A DNA stretch of 64,000 bases from Bog-159 sp963738345 (GTDB taxonomy: Bacteria > Acidobacteriota > Terriglobia > Bryobacterales > Bryobacteraceae). Positions within the stretch are counted from its first letter, which is position 1, and every line of letters starts with the position of its first letter. Location: contig CAVTWI010000002.1 of NCBI GenBank assembly GCA_963738345.1, forward strand, positions 6,820,001 to 6,884,000, read 5' to 3'. Of this stretch, positions 1-8,682 are shown piece by piece. A model generated the notes under the pieces. The model made no database searches. It was not told where the DNA came from and was given only the letters and a program-made list of their open reading frames with translations. The position numbers were made by a program, and so were the translations under genes.

Positions 1-1
1 C

Positions 2-337
2 CCACTCGTAGTTTTGTTGGGCAATGGAGATGGAACCTTCCGACCCGCCGTGGGCTATATCTTCGCTGGCCTTTCATTCTCCCAGGCAGTCGTCGTTGCA
101 GATTTTACCGGAGACGGCATTTTGGACCTGGCCGTCTCGGTCGACGGCAGCGGCAGCGTCTGGGTGCTCCCGGGTATCGGCGACGGCACATTCTCGCTGC
201 ATCCCGTCGCCTTTAGCACCGCTATGGACCCATTCGGCATGGCCGTCGCGGACTTCAATCTCGACGGCAAGGCCGACCTCGCCGTAGCTACTCCCTCCTG
301 CGTGACTCTGTTGACTAACACGACTCCGGCGCGATAG
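2..337 (+). CDS. FG-GAP/VCBS repeat protein, C-terminal part (cut by window edge)
   Basis: The reading frame is open from the window edge to the TAG at 335-337, so only the last 111 residues are present. They hold FG-GAP calcium-binding repeats of the form DFTGDGILDLAVS and DFNLDGKADLAVA, the blades of an integrin-alpha-like beta-propeller. The end of the protein closely matches the end of the next gene (LLTNTTPA at both C termini), so the two are tandem paralogues. Such proteins are usually secreted or surface-attached in Acidobacteriota; the N terminus and any signal peptide lie outside the window. Confidence 0.85.
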   Translation, partial: PLVVLLGNGDGTFRPAVGYIFAGLSFSQAVVVADFTGDGILDLAVSVDGSGSVWVLPGIGDGTFSLHPVAFSTAMDPFGMAVADFNLDGKADLAVATPSCVTLLTNTTPAR

Positions 338-428
338 GAACAGTAGGCCGCCAGATTGCGAACGCCGTCCCGGGGAGTAACATAACGCAGGGTCGCGCTG
401 TAAGTCCGGCATTTAAGGAGGGGATGTA

Positions 429-2540
429 ATGCGAACTCTGGGATTTGTCACAATTCTCGTCTTAGCGGCGAAAATAAGCCTCGCCGTAAACTTCAATACC
501 TCGCGCGCCGCCTTCACCGGCATCGCCCCTGCCTCCGTCGCCACCGGCGACTTCAATGGCGACGGGAAGCCGGACGTCGCCGTGGCCAACAGCGGCTCGA
601 ACGATATATCCATCGTGCTGACGGACGTCGAGCACTCGGTAAAATACCCGGTCCTCAAGAACCCTACCTACATAGCGGTGGGCGATTTCAACGGCGACGG
701 CAAACTTGACCTCGTGGTAGTCAACACCCTGTCCAATAACGTGTCCATACTGCTGGGCAACGGTGACGGCACATTCCAACCGCAGGTCCCCTACGCCACC
801 GGTCAGGATCCCGATGCCGTGGCAGTGGCCGACTTTAACGGCGACGGGAAGCTCGATTTAGCGGTCGCCAATCACTATTCCAAGAACGTCTCCATCCTAC
901 TGGGCAACGGCGATGGGACTTTCCGGCCACAGGTGACCTATGCCGCCAGCCTTCGGCAAGTCCTCTCCATAGCCGCAGCCGACTTTAACGGCGATGGCAA
1001 ACTCGACCTGGTGGTCGCCGATAACAATTACGATGTTTGGGTGCTGAAAGGTAACGGCGACGGCACTTTTCAGAAACCGGTCGAGTCAGCGGCTGGCACG
1101 TTCCCCACTTCGGTAGCAGTCGGAGATTTCAATGGCGACGGCATACCGGATTTGGCGGTCGCGGCAGATAGTTTTTACATCCTGATCGGTAAGGGCGATG
1201 GTACGTTTCAGGCCCCCGTCAAATACCCAACCCGCGATATCCCCGCCTTCGTGGCGTTGGGCGATTTCAACGGCGATGGCAAACTCGACGTCGCCGTTGC
1301 CAACGGCCAGAATAATTCCGTCTCCATCCTGCAGGGCAACGGCGACGGCACGCTCCAGGCCCAAGTTCTCTATCCCGCCGGTACCCAGCCTGCCTCGATC
1401 ACCGTCGCCGATTTCAACTCCGATGGCAAAATGGATTTGGCCGTGGCTAACTCCGGCTCCGGAAGCGTCCTCTACATGTTAGGTGTAGGACGCGGCGCGT
1501 TTCAGCACCCCGTCAACTTCCATGCCGGTACAGATTCGTACTATCTGGTCTCAGGCGATTTCAACGGCGATGGAAAGCCCGATCTCGCGGTCACCAACCA
1601 ACTTGGTAAGCCGTCTGGAGGCCTTGAAATTCTGCTGGGAAATGGCGATGGCTCCTTCCACCGCCCAGTTACCTATGATGTGGGATCGAATGCGTCGCGT
1701 GTCATCACTGCGGACTTTAACGGCGACGGCAAGCTGGACCTGGCGATCGGTCATTTAAAAAACAGCGGCGCAATATCCATCCTGTTAGGAAATGGCGATG
1801 GCACCTTCCAACCCCCAGGGGACTATGCCGTGGGCGAATATCCGGAACAACTGGCCACCGGCGATTTCAACGGCGACGGCAAGCTCGATTTGGCCGTGGC
1901 CAATGGCGGCTCCAGTAGTATCTCGATCCTTCTAGGCAACGGAGACGGCACTTTCCAACCGCAGGTCATCTACCCCACTGGACAACAAGTAACCTCTGGC
2001 GTGGCCGTCGCTGATTTCAATGGCGATGGTAAAGCCGACCTCGCGGTTGCCGGCACTCGCTTCGTCCTCATGCTTGGGAACGGCGACGGCACATTCCAGC
2101 CGCCATTAACTCGTCCAACGGAGGAAGAGGAGAACTCCCTCGCTGTGGGCGACTTCAACGACGACGGAAAACCGGATCTCGCGGTCAGTATCGCTGGGGG
2201 CGGCGTCGCCGTCGTCGTCTTGCTGGGCAATGGAGATGGAACCTTCCAGACGGGCGTCGGCTATATCCCCGCCCTCAACTCAGACGCTCCGTCGGTCGTC
2301 GTTGCCGATTTCACCGGCGACGGCATTTTGGACTTGGCAGTATCGGTCGGCGGCGGGAGCGTCTGGGTGCTCCCGGGTATCGGCGACGGCACATTTTCAT
2401 TTCATCCTGTCGCCTTCAGCACTTGTCTGGAGCCAAGCGGTATGGCGGTCGCGGACTTCAATCTCGACGGTAAGCCCGACCTCGCCGTAGCCACTCCCTC
2501 CTGTGTGAGTCTGCTGACGAATACGACCCCGGCGAATTAG
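429..2540 (+). CDS. Secreted FG-GAP/VCBS repeat beta-propeller protein
   Basis: A 703-aa protein starting with a likely signal peptide (hydrophobic core at about residues 5-19, VTILVLAAKISLA) and then built almost entirely of about a dozen 45-60 residue FG-GAP repeats with the calcium-loop pattern DFNGDGKxDLAVA and the linker LGNGDGTFQ. A strong Shine-Dalgarno AAGGAGGGG at 415-423 fixes the ATG. No catalytic or anchoring domain is visible, so it is probably an exported adhesion or ligand-binding propeller; the ligand is unknown. It follows a paralogue (the truncated gene at the window start) and shares its C-terminal 100 residues, which suggests tandem duplication. The repeats are regular at DNA level too (GGCGACGG-rich) and prone to recombination. 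Confidence 0.88.
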   Translation: MRTLGFVTILVLAAKISLAVNFNTSRAAFTGIAPASVATGDFNGDGKPDVAVANSGSNDISIVLTDVEHSVKYPVLKNPTYIAVGDFNGDGKLDLVVVNTLSNNVSILLGNGDGTFQPQVPYATGQDPDAVAVADFNGDGKLDLAVANHYSKNVSILLGNGDGTFRPQVTYAASLRQVLSIAAADFNGDGKLDLVVADNNYDVWVLKGNGDGTFQKPVESAAGTFPTSVAVGDFNGDGIPDLAVAADSFYILIGKGDGTFQAPVKYPTRDIPAFVALGDFNGDGKLDVAVANGQNNSVSILQGNGDGTLQAQVLYPAGTQPASITVADFNSDGKMDLAVANSGSGSVLYMLGVGRGAFQHPVNFHAGTDSYYLVSGDFNGDGKPDLAVTNQLGKPSGGLEILLGNGDGSFHRPVTYDVGSNASRVITADFNGDGKLDLAIGHLKNSGAISILLGNGDGTFQPPGDYAVGEYPEQLATGDFNGDGKLDLAVANGGSSSISILLGNGDGTFQPQVIYPTGQQVTSGVAVADFNGDGKADLAVAGTRFVLMLGNGDGTFQPPLTRPTEEEENSLAVGDFNDDGKPDLAVSIAGGGVAVVVLLGNGDGTFQTGVGYIPALNSDAPSVVVADFTGDGILDLAVSVGGGSVWVLPGIGDGTFSFHPVAFSTCLEPSGMAVADFNLDGKPDLAVATPSCVSLLTNTTPAN

Positions 2541-2651
2541 CGGGCAGGCATTAACGGCTGTGCTGAAAGGGCGGGCGAAGGCACGCGCAACGGGTTCGCC
2601 ATGTGCGTCCTGGTACCGCGTCAAGCGCCTGTCCTTCCGCTTAACCCGCTA

Positions 2652-3155
2652 TCACCAAGCACGCCTGCTTTGATTTTGGCTGCCTTGACGTTCACGGACT
2701 GCCGCGAATGCGTGCTCCGCGGGCTTCCGCACGTTGCCGTCAAACCAAGTCTCAACGTGCCTTTTGATCCGGGCAAGACCGTCGGCCCCCCTATAACCAA
2801 AATGCGAGTCCAGCGTCTCGAATATATGCGCCAGAAAATGCTCCATTTGGTGGTGGAACGGAAGATACTGCCCCCTGGCGTGCTGAGACATTGTTTGCCA
2901 CTCACTGATCGCAAATTCCTCCCAATGCGCCCGGCTCGGATTGTGCGGAAGCCCCCGCGCATTCAGTTGCCGCTGCAGCGCGGCCAGGGGCCAGTCCGCT
3001 ATTGCTTCATAAATTTCCTGCCTGCGCTGACGGCTGCGCGCCGGGTCGTTGGGTGAGGGAGGGTTTTCAAGATAAGTCTGCCAGTCGGGATTCCCTCTCT
3101 TCCATTCGCGTATCGCCTCGTCGTATGCTTCTCCCCAAGTTCGATGATTTTCCAT
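2652..3155 (-). CDS. Hypothetical 167-aa protein downstream of the TIR gene
   Basis: The protein starts MENHRTWGEAYDEA; this ATG at 3155 is preferred over an upstream in-frame start at 3278 because GAGGAG lies 9 bases ahead of it and the longer form would overlap the TIR gene. It is rich in Trp, Arg and Glu, predicted mostly helical, with a possible helical core around YEAIADWPLAALQRQLNARG. No signal peptide, membrane segment or familiar motif is seen and I do not recognise the family. It lies 58 bases downstream of the TIR-domain gene on the same strand, so it is probably the last gene of that transcript. Confidence 0.6.
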   Translation of the reverse strand: MENHRTWGEAYDEAIREWKRGNPDWQTYLENPPSPNDPARSRQRRQEIYEAIADWPLAALQRQLNARGLPHNPSRAHWEEFAISEWQTMSQHARGQYLPFHHQMEHFLAHIFETLDSHFGYRGADGLARIKRHVETWFDGNVRKPAEHAFAAVRERQGSQNQSRRAW

Positions 3156-3213
3156 TCCTTTAACTCCTCGCTCTTGCGCCGAAATTTCCCTTGTCCTAAA
3201 GGCGCCCCTGCAC

Positions 3214-4737
3214 CTAAGACTTTGCCAAAGCCTTTGCCAAAGCCTTTCCTGCAATAGCCCTAATCTGCGGACTTCCACTCCGGCTAAGCTGTTCCAGCAT
3301 CACCCTTCCGCGAGGGTCACGGCTGCCCGCTAAACCGTAAGCGTACGCGGAAAGGTCCGTCTGCGGTAGATCTTTTCTCATCTGATGAAGCAGCCCTTCA
3401 ACATCGTCCAGCAACAGCAAACCAAGCACCCCGCGCGTTTGCAGGTACTCGTTCCCCTCGCTTGCCGGGCTCTCCGCTGCGCGTATCAATGTTGGAATAA
3501 TACTTGCATTGCGCGTGAATGCCAGGTAAACCAGCGCTTCATCCCGCTCCTCGTCGCTGTACTTCTCACTCATCAGCATGAATCGCAGGGGCTCCACCAT
3601 CTCGGGAAGATACTCACCGAAGGCGCCCAGCGCTTGCGCAACCCGGCATAATTTCTCCGGCGGCAAGTTAGCCCGAAGTAAGCTCTTCATCCAGTCGGTC
3701 GAACCTTGCCTGCCCGTGGGACCCGGCTCTGCCAGATCTCGGCGGGACTTTGCCCCATCGGCCACACCAGCCACTTCGTAAATCCAATCTGCCTGATGCA
3801 CAACCGGGCGGATGCCCCTTTCTCGGGCCAGCACCAGGCAGCCACAACCAAATGTATTTGTGTCCAGGTCTGGCGTTCGCAGAACCGACTCGATCTTTGA
3901 AATTATTGGCGCCTCAATAAACACATATTCAGCCTCCACCAGCGCTCCCTGCCTTCGGTTTCGCGCCCCGGTAAGCCATAGGAGCGCCCACATTGCTGCG
4001 GATTGGGTCGCCTCGCCCCGGTCGAGAGCCCGCGCTAGCGTTCCACACACGCGATCCCGTTGGCTCTGTGTCAGAAACCCTAGCTTTCCGCCCGTTAAAA
4101 AGTATCGGTTCATCAAAGTGAGAGCGGTCTGGACTCTCTCACCCTCCCCTCCGGAGGACAGCCCCTCATTGGCCGACTCGATCATCGCTTCCGCATTGGC
4201 GGGCGTTACGATGGAATCGTCGCCGGCCGGTCCGCAGACAAACCATCGCCCAAAGCGACTCCGCTCCGCCCCGCGGCTGTGGATGAACCCATCGAGCAAC
4301 TGGGCCCGAAATTGACTGTATAGTCCCGCTACTAAGCGCTCGTAGCCGGTGCTCTCGAACAAATTGACCCACTGCCACCGGGCCAGACGCTCTGGCACAT
4401 CGCACGGCTCAAGGCATGCCGGAATTACGAAAACCCTTCCGTCAGGCTTCTCATCGGCCACGTCAAGAACTAACCGAATCTCTTTTTGGATGTATCCTTC
4501 TTTGGTGATCGAGGACGGCGACATACAGACGACCACGATGTTGCTCTTGCGAACCGCGGCCCGTATGGTCGGGTCCCATTCCTGCCCCGGTAAGATATTA
4601 GCCTCGTCCAGCCAAGGCTTGAAACCGTCGCGCTTCAATCTCTGGTAAAGCTCGCGTACAGTCTGCTTATCGCGCGATGAGTGGCAAAGAAACACGCGCA
4701 ATCCGATACCGCTAGCAGACAGATCTTCTTCTTTCAT
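3214..4737 (-). CDS. TIR-domain protein with a long C-terminal helical-repeat region
   Basis: A 507-aa protein. Residues about 12-145 form a TIR domain: FLCHSSRDK at the first strand, WLDE at 42-45, IVVVCMSPSS for the central strand, and a Glu in YIQKEI (residue 86) at the place of the catalytic Glu of NAD-cleaving TIR domains. The rest (about 170-507) is helical, with Leu/Ala-rich segments resembling HEAT/armadillo-type repeats near the C terminus (e.g. ASIIPTLIRAAESP, IRAIAGKALAKALAK). Bacterial TIR proteins are commonly NADases in anti-phage defence or signalling; NADase activity here is inference. It is flanked on the same strand by a membrane protein gene (33 bases upstream) and an unknown gene downstream. 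The reading frame is uninterrupted. Confidence 0.8.
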   Translation of the reverse strand: MKEEDLSASGIGLRVFLCHSSRDKQTVRELYQRLKRDGFKPWLDEANILPGQEWDPTIRAAVRKSNIVVVCMSPSSITKEGYIQKEIRLVLDVADEKPDGRVFVIPACLEPCDVPERLARWQWVNLFESTGYERLVAGLYSQFRAQLLDGFIHSRGAERSRFGRWFVCGPAGDDSIVTPANAEAMIESANEGLSSGGEGERVQTALTLMNRYFLTGGKLGFLTQSQRDRVCGTLARALDRGEATQSAAMWALLWLTGARNRRQGALVEAEYVFIEAPIISKIESVLRTPDLDTNTFGCGCLVLARERGIRPVVHQADWIYEVAGVADGAKSRRDLAEPGPTGRQGSTDWMKSLLRANLPPEKLCRVAQALGAFGEYLPEMVEPLRFMLMSEKYSDEERDEALVYLAFTRNASIIPTLIRAAESPASEGNEYLQTRGVLGLLLLDDVEGLLHQMRKDLPQTDLSAYAYGLAGSRDPRGRVMLEQLSRSGSPQIRAIAGKALAKALAKS

Positions 4738-4770
4738 AGGTAGCCCCGGAATTGCTTGCCGCCAGATCCG

Positions 4771-5325
4771 TCACGAACCAGTCGAACCGCCGGCTGACTT
4801 CTCAATCCTGTTGCCGCCCCCCGGGTCCGCATATCCTTGCGGCAGTTGCCTGTGAAACGTTGTGGAAGAGTAAAAGAGGATCGCGCAAATTACATCGCCG
4901 CCAAAAGCAAACAAGTCATCGAACGGCCCTGGAATGTTAACCGGCAGCATCTCGTAGATATAAACGATGATCGGGAAAATCAGCCACTTCCTCCCTTCCC
5001 CTCCGTTCTGCCGGACACGCCATAAACATAAGGTCATAACAAAACCCGAACCGATCGCCGTCGGCGCCGAAAACAGGTCCGCACCAAAACTGAGAGGGAT
5101 CAATGCCAGTGACCAAACTACCGAGAACACCAAAGGCAGAAAGACGTCCACCGCCGAAAATGTCTTAAGAAAAAACAACATCAGCGTGGCGCCGATTAGG
5201 CACAAAGCCAAAGTGGCGCAGCCGGCAATAACACCAGCCTTCCAGTTCACGCCGACCGCGAAAATAATCGCGAATAGGATCGCCAGCGGGAACGCCAGAA
5301 CAACGACAAGCAGACTCTTCCACAT
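4771..5325 (-). CDS. Four-helix integral membrane protein
   Basis: A 184-aa protein with about four to five hydrophobic segments: residues 4-25 (LLVVVLAFPLAILFAIIFAV), 28-55, 60-80, 85-100, and a weaker one near 112-130. The C-terminal 40 residues are polar and end in a Gly/Ser-rich tail. No family motif is recognised. It lies 33 bases upstream of the TIR gene in the same orientation and is probably the first gene of that small operon, so it could be a membrane partner, but that link rests only on position. Confidence 0.65.
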   Translation of the reverse strand: MWKSLLVVVLAFPLAILFAIIFAVGVNWKAGVIAGCATLALCLIGATLMLFFLKTFSAVDVFLPLVFSVVWSLALIPLSFGADLFSAPTAIGSGFVMTLCLWRVRQNGGEGRKWLIFPIIVYIYEMLPVNIPGPFDDLFAFGGDVICAILFYSSTTFHRQLPQGYADPGGGNRIEKSAGGSTGS

Positions 5326-5579
5326 CGATTTCGCCCCTCGCGAGTAGACCGTCTATGAATTAGTGCTCTCTGCTACCCAGACGTTACAGGGCAGATCAAA
5401 AAAAGTCTCTGCGTACTAGCTGTCCGCGGCCCCAAATTGTAGAGTGACTGATCGACAAAATAATCTCGACCCATCAATCCAACCACTTACGTCACATCAT
5501 CCCCGTTTTCCAAACTCGCCCATGCTCTACTCAAATCGGATAGCGGGCTCTAACCCGTCATCCCTCAAGGAGTAAATAT

Positions 5580-6134
5580 ATGTTGGTATCCGACAAACAG
5601 CACGAAGCCAATAAGCAGAATGCCCAGAAGTCCTGCGGCCCGAAGACTCCTGAAGGCCGCGAAGCCATACGCTTCAACGCCCTCACCTTCGGCCTGCGCA
5701 CCCGCACCATCATCCTACCCACCGAAAACGCCGCAGCCTATTCCCAGCTTTGGGACGAATTGTGCGCCGATTTTAACCCCCGCACGCGCCTCGAAATGTG
5801 TTGCTTCGAAACCATCGTCATCGCGCAGTGGCATCTCATCCGCAACGCCAACTCCGAAAACCGGATCTACCAGGAAATCCCCTTCGGCGAACACCGCTTT
5901 GCCATGCTCGCCGAAGTCGATAAACAGCGCACCAAATTTGAAAAAGAATTCCGCGCCGCTGTCGACTATCTGCAAAAGCTACAAAAACAGCGTCCCGCGC
6001 AACCGGAAACGAAACCTGCCGAACCCTTGCAGCCCGTGCGCAACCCGCAGGTGACACCTCATCCCGGCTTCGTCATGTCCGAACCCGTCGGCCATCCCGT
6101 CTTCTGCGCCCCGGACGCCAACGACACCCGCTAA
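5580..6134 (+). CDS. Conserved hypothetical protein (QNAQKSxGPKTPEG family)
   Basis: A 184-aa soluble protein. The start is well supported by the Shine-Dalgarno CAAGGAG about 8 bases before ATG. The N terminus NKQNAQKSCGPKTPEG followed by RFNALTFGLRT matches a short signature that recurs in many uncharacterised multi-copy proteins of soil bacteria; function is unknown. The middle is helical and charged (residues 60-140), and the last 45 residues are Pro-rich and probably disordered. No signal peptide or catalytic motif is visible. Its neighbours give no functional hint. Confidence 0.7.
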   Translation: MLVSDKQHEANKQNAQKSCGPKTPEGREAIRFNALTFGLRTRTIILPTENAAAYSQLWDELCADFNPRTRLEMCCFETIVIAQWHLIRNANSENRIYQEIPFGEHRFAMLAEVDKQRTKFEKEFRAAVDYLQKLQKQRPAQPETKPAEPLQPVRNPQVTPHPGFVMSEPVGHPVFCAPDANDTR

Positions 6135-6377
6135 CTTTTTCCCGCACCAAGATCTTTGACAACCTCGCGCCCGGCAACGAAGGGTGCGCCCGTAGTGTCT
6201 CTACCCCAGCCCCAAATCCCCGTCAAGCCCCGTCGGAACCCGCCAAAATCACCAAAACATCTAATCCCCGGCCCCTGTCCCCCGGCCCCCGGCCCCAAAG
6301 CGGTGCCGAGTCACCGCCCACGCCCGACCACTAACCCATCTATCTGCCGTGCACTCAATCATTTGGGCTTCGTTCGC

Positions 6378-7187
6378 TCACTCCACGCGCCCCGCCGCCC
6401 GCGCGTACTTAATCGACACCGCATGGTACAGCCCCCGCGGAAACGCCCGCATAAGGAACACCAACAACCGGTACCGCCACCCCGGTATCACAATCAGCCG
6501 GTCTTCATCGATCCCCCGCAGCGACGCGTCCACCACCTCGTCCGCCTGCATCCACATCCACGCCGGTATCTTCTTCCGGTCGAACCGCATCGCATCGTGG
6601 AATTCCGACATCGTAAACCCCGGGCACAGCGCCTGTATCCGTACCGGCGACCCGCTGCTCTTCAGCTCCATATATATCCCCTCGCTGAAGCTGGTCATCC
6701 AAGTCTTCGTCGCCGAATAGCTCACGCTCCCCGCGTTCTGCCCGAACCCCGATACCGACGATACGTTGATGATGTTCCCCCGCCCCCGTGCCACCATCCC
6801 CACCAGCGCCGCATGCATCAGCCGCATCGGAGCCAGCACGTGCAACCGGTGCATCTGGTCCTGCCCTTCCACCGGCACCTCGAAGAATCGCCCCGCAATC
6901 CCGAATCCCGCATTGTTCACCAGGAATTCCAGGTTGCCCGCCGCCGCGATCCGCTCCTCCACCGCCCGCAAGTCCGCGTCCCGCGTCAGATCCGCCGCCA
7001 GTATCTCCACCGTTACCGGATAGTCTCCCCCGATAGCGTGCGCCTGCCCTTCCAGCCGGTCTTTGCGCCGCGCCACCAACAAAAGGTCATAGCCGCGCGC
7101 CGCCAGTTTGCGCGCGAAATTGGCGCCGATACCGCTCGAAGCGCCGGTTATCAAGGCCAAGGGACGTGTCTGTTCCATATCGATCAC
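6378..7187 (-). CDS. SDR family NAD(P)-dependent oxidoreductase
   Basis: A 269-aa classical short-chain dehydrogenase/reductase: cofactor-binding TGASSGIG near residue 14, NNAG at about 92, catalytic Ser in NVSSVSG and the YSATK (YxxxK) active site near residue 158. The C-terminal part after the active site (IPAWMWMQADEVVDASLRG) is typical of the DltE-like SDRs acting on lipids or unknown carbonyl substrates. The substrate cannot be told. A GTG at 7187 is preceded by TATGAT five bases upstream, suggesting leaderless initiation there; ATG at 7178 is the alternative. Convergent with the preceding plus-strand gene. Confidence 0.9.
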   Translation of the reverse strand: MIDMEQTRPLALITGASSGIGANFARKLAARGYDLLLVARRKDRLEGQAHAIGGDYPVTVEILAADLTRDADLRAVEERIAAAGNLEFLVNNAGFGIAGRFFEVPVEGQDQMHRLHVLAPMRLMHAALVGMVARGRGNIINVSSVSGFGQNAGSVSYSATKTWMTSFSEGIYMELKSSGSPVRIQALCPGFTMSEFHDAMRFDRKKIPAWMWMQADEVVDASLRGIDEDRLIVIPGWRYRLLVFLMRAFPRGLYHAVSIKYARAAGRVE

Positions 7188-7368
7188 GCGCCATCATAAC
7201 ACCGGCAGCCCCCGGGGCCCGGCCATTCAGGTTATCGCTGATGGTTGTCAGACTAATCCCAGAAGGTTAACAATCGCTCCCCCGGGATTCAATCAACTCC
7301 TGAATTTACAGTAAGCTGGACAGCAATGGCGCGGGCGGCCCCTGTGCCGCCACAATTAAAGAAACGAT

Positions 7369-8570
7369 ATGACCACTTTGCGTCACAATATATTGAAGAC
7401 CGGCGGCGTGCCTATGACCGACCATGTGAAGCCCTCCCAGAAACGGGCTGCCCAGCGCGAAGGCCCCACCTCCGCGCGCAATGCTTCCGCCCTCCTGGTC
7501 AATCCTCTCGACTTCAACCACATCGTCGGCGTCGAAGAAGTCATCTTGCCCGATGGCGCGCCCGTCATCTCCGCCCGCGCCAGTTTCGATGGCGGAACCT
7601 CCTGGCGCGAATCCTGGCCCATACCCGTCGAAGCCGAATGGGCCGGCGTAGTCGGTCCCGTGCTCGCCATGGATGCCAAAGGCAATCTCAACCTCGCCGC
7701 CCTGGCCCTCGAACCCGACCGCTCCCTGGCATCGCTCGTCGTCTACCGCTCGGAAGACGGCGGCATCCATTGGACCCTTCCCGCCGTCGTCCTGCAAGGC
7801 TCCGCCGAGTGCTGCTACTCCATCGCGACCGACCTCAACCCCGCCAGTCCCTATCGAGGCAGCGTCTATATCACCGCCGACATGGGAAACTCGCTGTGCT
7901 TTGCCCGCTCGACCGATGGTCAGTCCTGGAGCGGCCGCGGACTTTCCCGCCCCGGCGCCCTGCTTCCCGGACTTTGTTTCAATCCTGAAGTCCTGGTCGA
8001 TTCCCGCGGCGGCGTCCACGTCGTCTGGATGACGGGCCCCTCCGGCTGCAATATCCTAGCGGTCGATTCCACCGATGGCGGCCATACCTTCTCCCCCCCG
8101 TCACCGTCGCCGAAGGCATCGTCGGCGTCCAGGACGGCTTGCCCGAAACGACTCCCGCCACCTGCATCGCTGCAGATGGTGTGACCCTTTGCGCCTGGGC
8201 CGACGACCGCGAAGGCCGCGCCCGCATCTACGTCCGCCGCTCTCTGGATAACGGACGCACTTGGCTCGGCCCCGCCGCCGGCGTCCCTTTGCTCAACGGA
8301 ACCTACTCCGCCCAGCACGAATTCCAGCCTCACCTGCTGGTCACCGCGGGCGGCGAGTTCTGCTGCGCCTTCTATGAATTTGGACCCAAAACGCCCGGCG
8401 GAGAATTGCTCGTCGATCTCGCCATGGCCGTCTCCTACGACCGCGGCGTCACCTTCCCCGGCCATATGGTGCTCAGCCAGCAGCCTTGGGATCCCGCCCT
8501 CGAAAAACCAATCTCCCGCGGCGCCACCAAAGGCGCCCTCGGCTGGCTCGCGCGCGGCGAATCCGCCTAG
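7369..8570 (+). pseudogene. Sialidase-like BNR-repeat protein with one frame change
   Basis: Two adjoining frames make one roughly 400-aa protein of the sialidase/BNR beta-propeller type. Asp-box-like repeats are visible in order: SEDGGIHW, STDGQSW, STDGGHTF and SLDNGRTW. The frame breaks inside a run of seven C at about 8091-8097; one extra C would restore FSPPVTVAEG and continuous reading to the TAG at 8570. Because the break sits in a homopolymer it is most likely a sequence error rather than true decay. No signal peptide is obvious at either candidate start (ATG 7369 or 7414). Enzymatic activity is not established; many BNR proteins are non-catalytic. Confidence 0.7.
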
Positions 8571-8601
8571 CCCGCCGCCCCATCGAACCCGTTCAGACCG
8601 T

Positions 8602-8646
8602 CACCGACGAACCGCTCAAACCGCCACCGACACACCGCTCAAACCG
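8602..8646. repeat. Two imperfect 22-bp direct repeats
   Basis: The unit CACCGACGAACCGCTCAAAC at 8602 recurs at 8625 as CACCGACACACCGCTCAAAC, both followed by CG, with two mismatches. They lie in the short gap between the convergent sialidase-like and TPR genes, just before a hairpin. No function is evident. Confidence 0.6.
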
Positions 8647-8647
8647 A

Positions 8648-8669
8648 GCCGTACCCGTAAGGGTACGGC
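8648..8669. terminator. Perfect 9-bp hairpin with GTAA loop between convergent genes
   Basis: GCCGTACCC, loop GTAA, GGGTACGGC form a perfect inverted repeat with a GNRA-type tetraloop. It sits between the convergent genes ending at 8570 and 8683, where a bidirectional transcription terminator would be expected. There is no T tract on either side, so intrinsic termination is not certain. Confidence 0.45.
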
Positions 8670-8682
8670 CCTCCCCCCCACG

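Noticed and set aside
700..2400. Regularly spaced repeats in the FG-GAP gene as a CRISPR array
   Set aside because: Repeats are degenerate, in frame and encode DFNGDGK loops; spacing follows protein blades.
5326..5579. Gap between the membrane-protein gene and the 184-aa gene as a site for an ncRNA or tRNA
   Set aside because: No cloverleaf, strong hairpin or conserved element could be found by eye; it probably holds only the two divergent promoters.
6156..7199. 347-codon Pro/Arg/His-rich plus-strand open frame
   Set aside because: Antisense to the SDR gene; composition is the mirror of its codon use.
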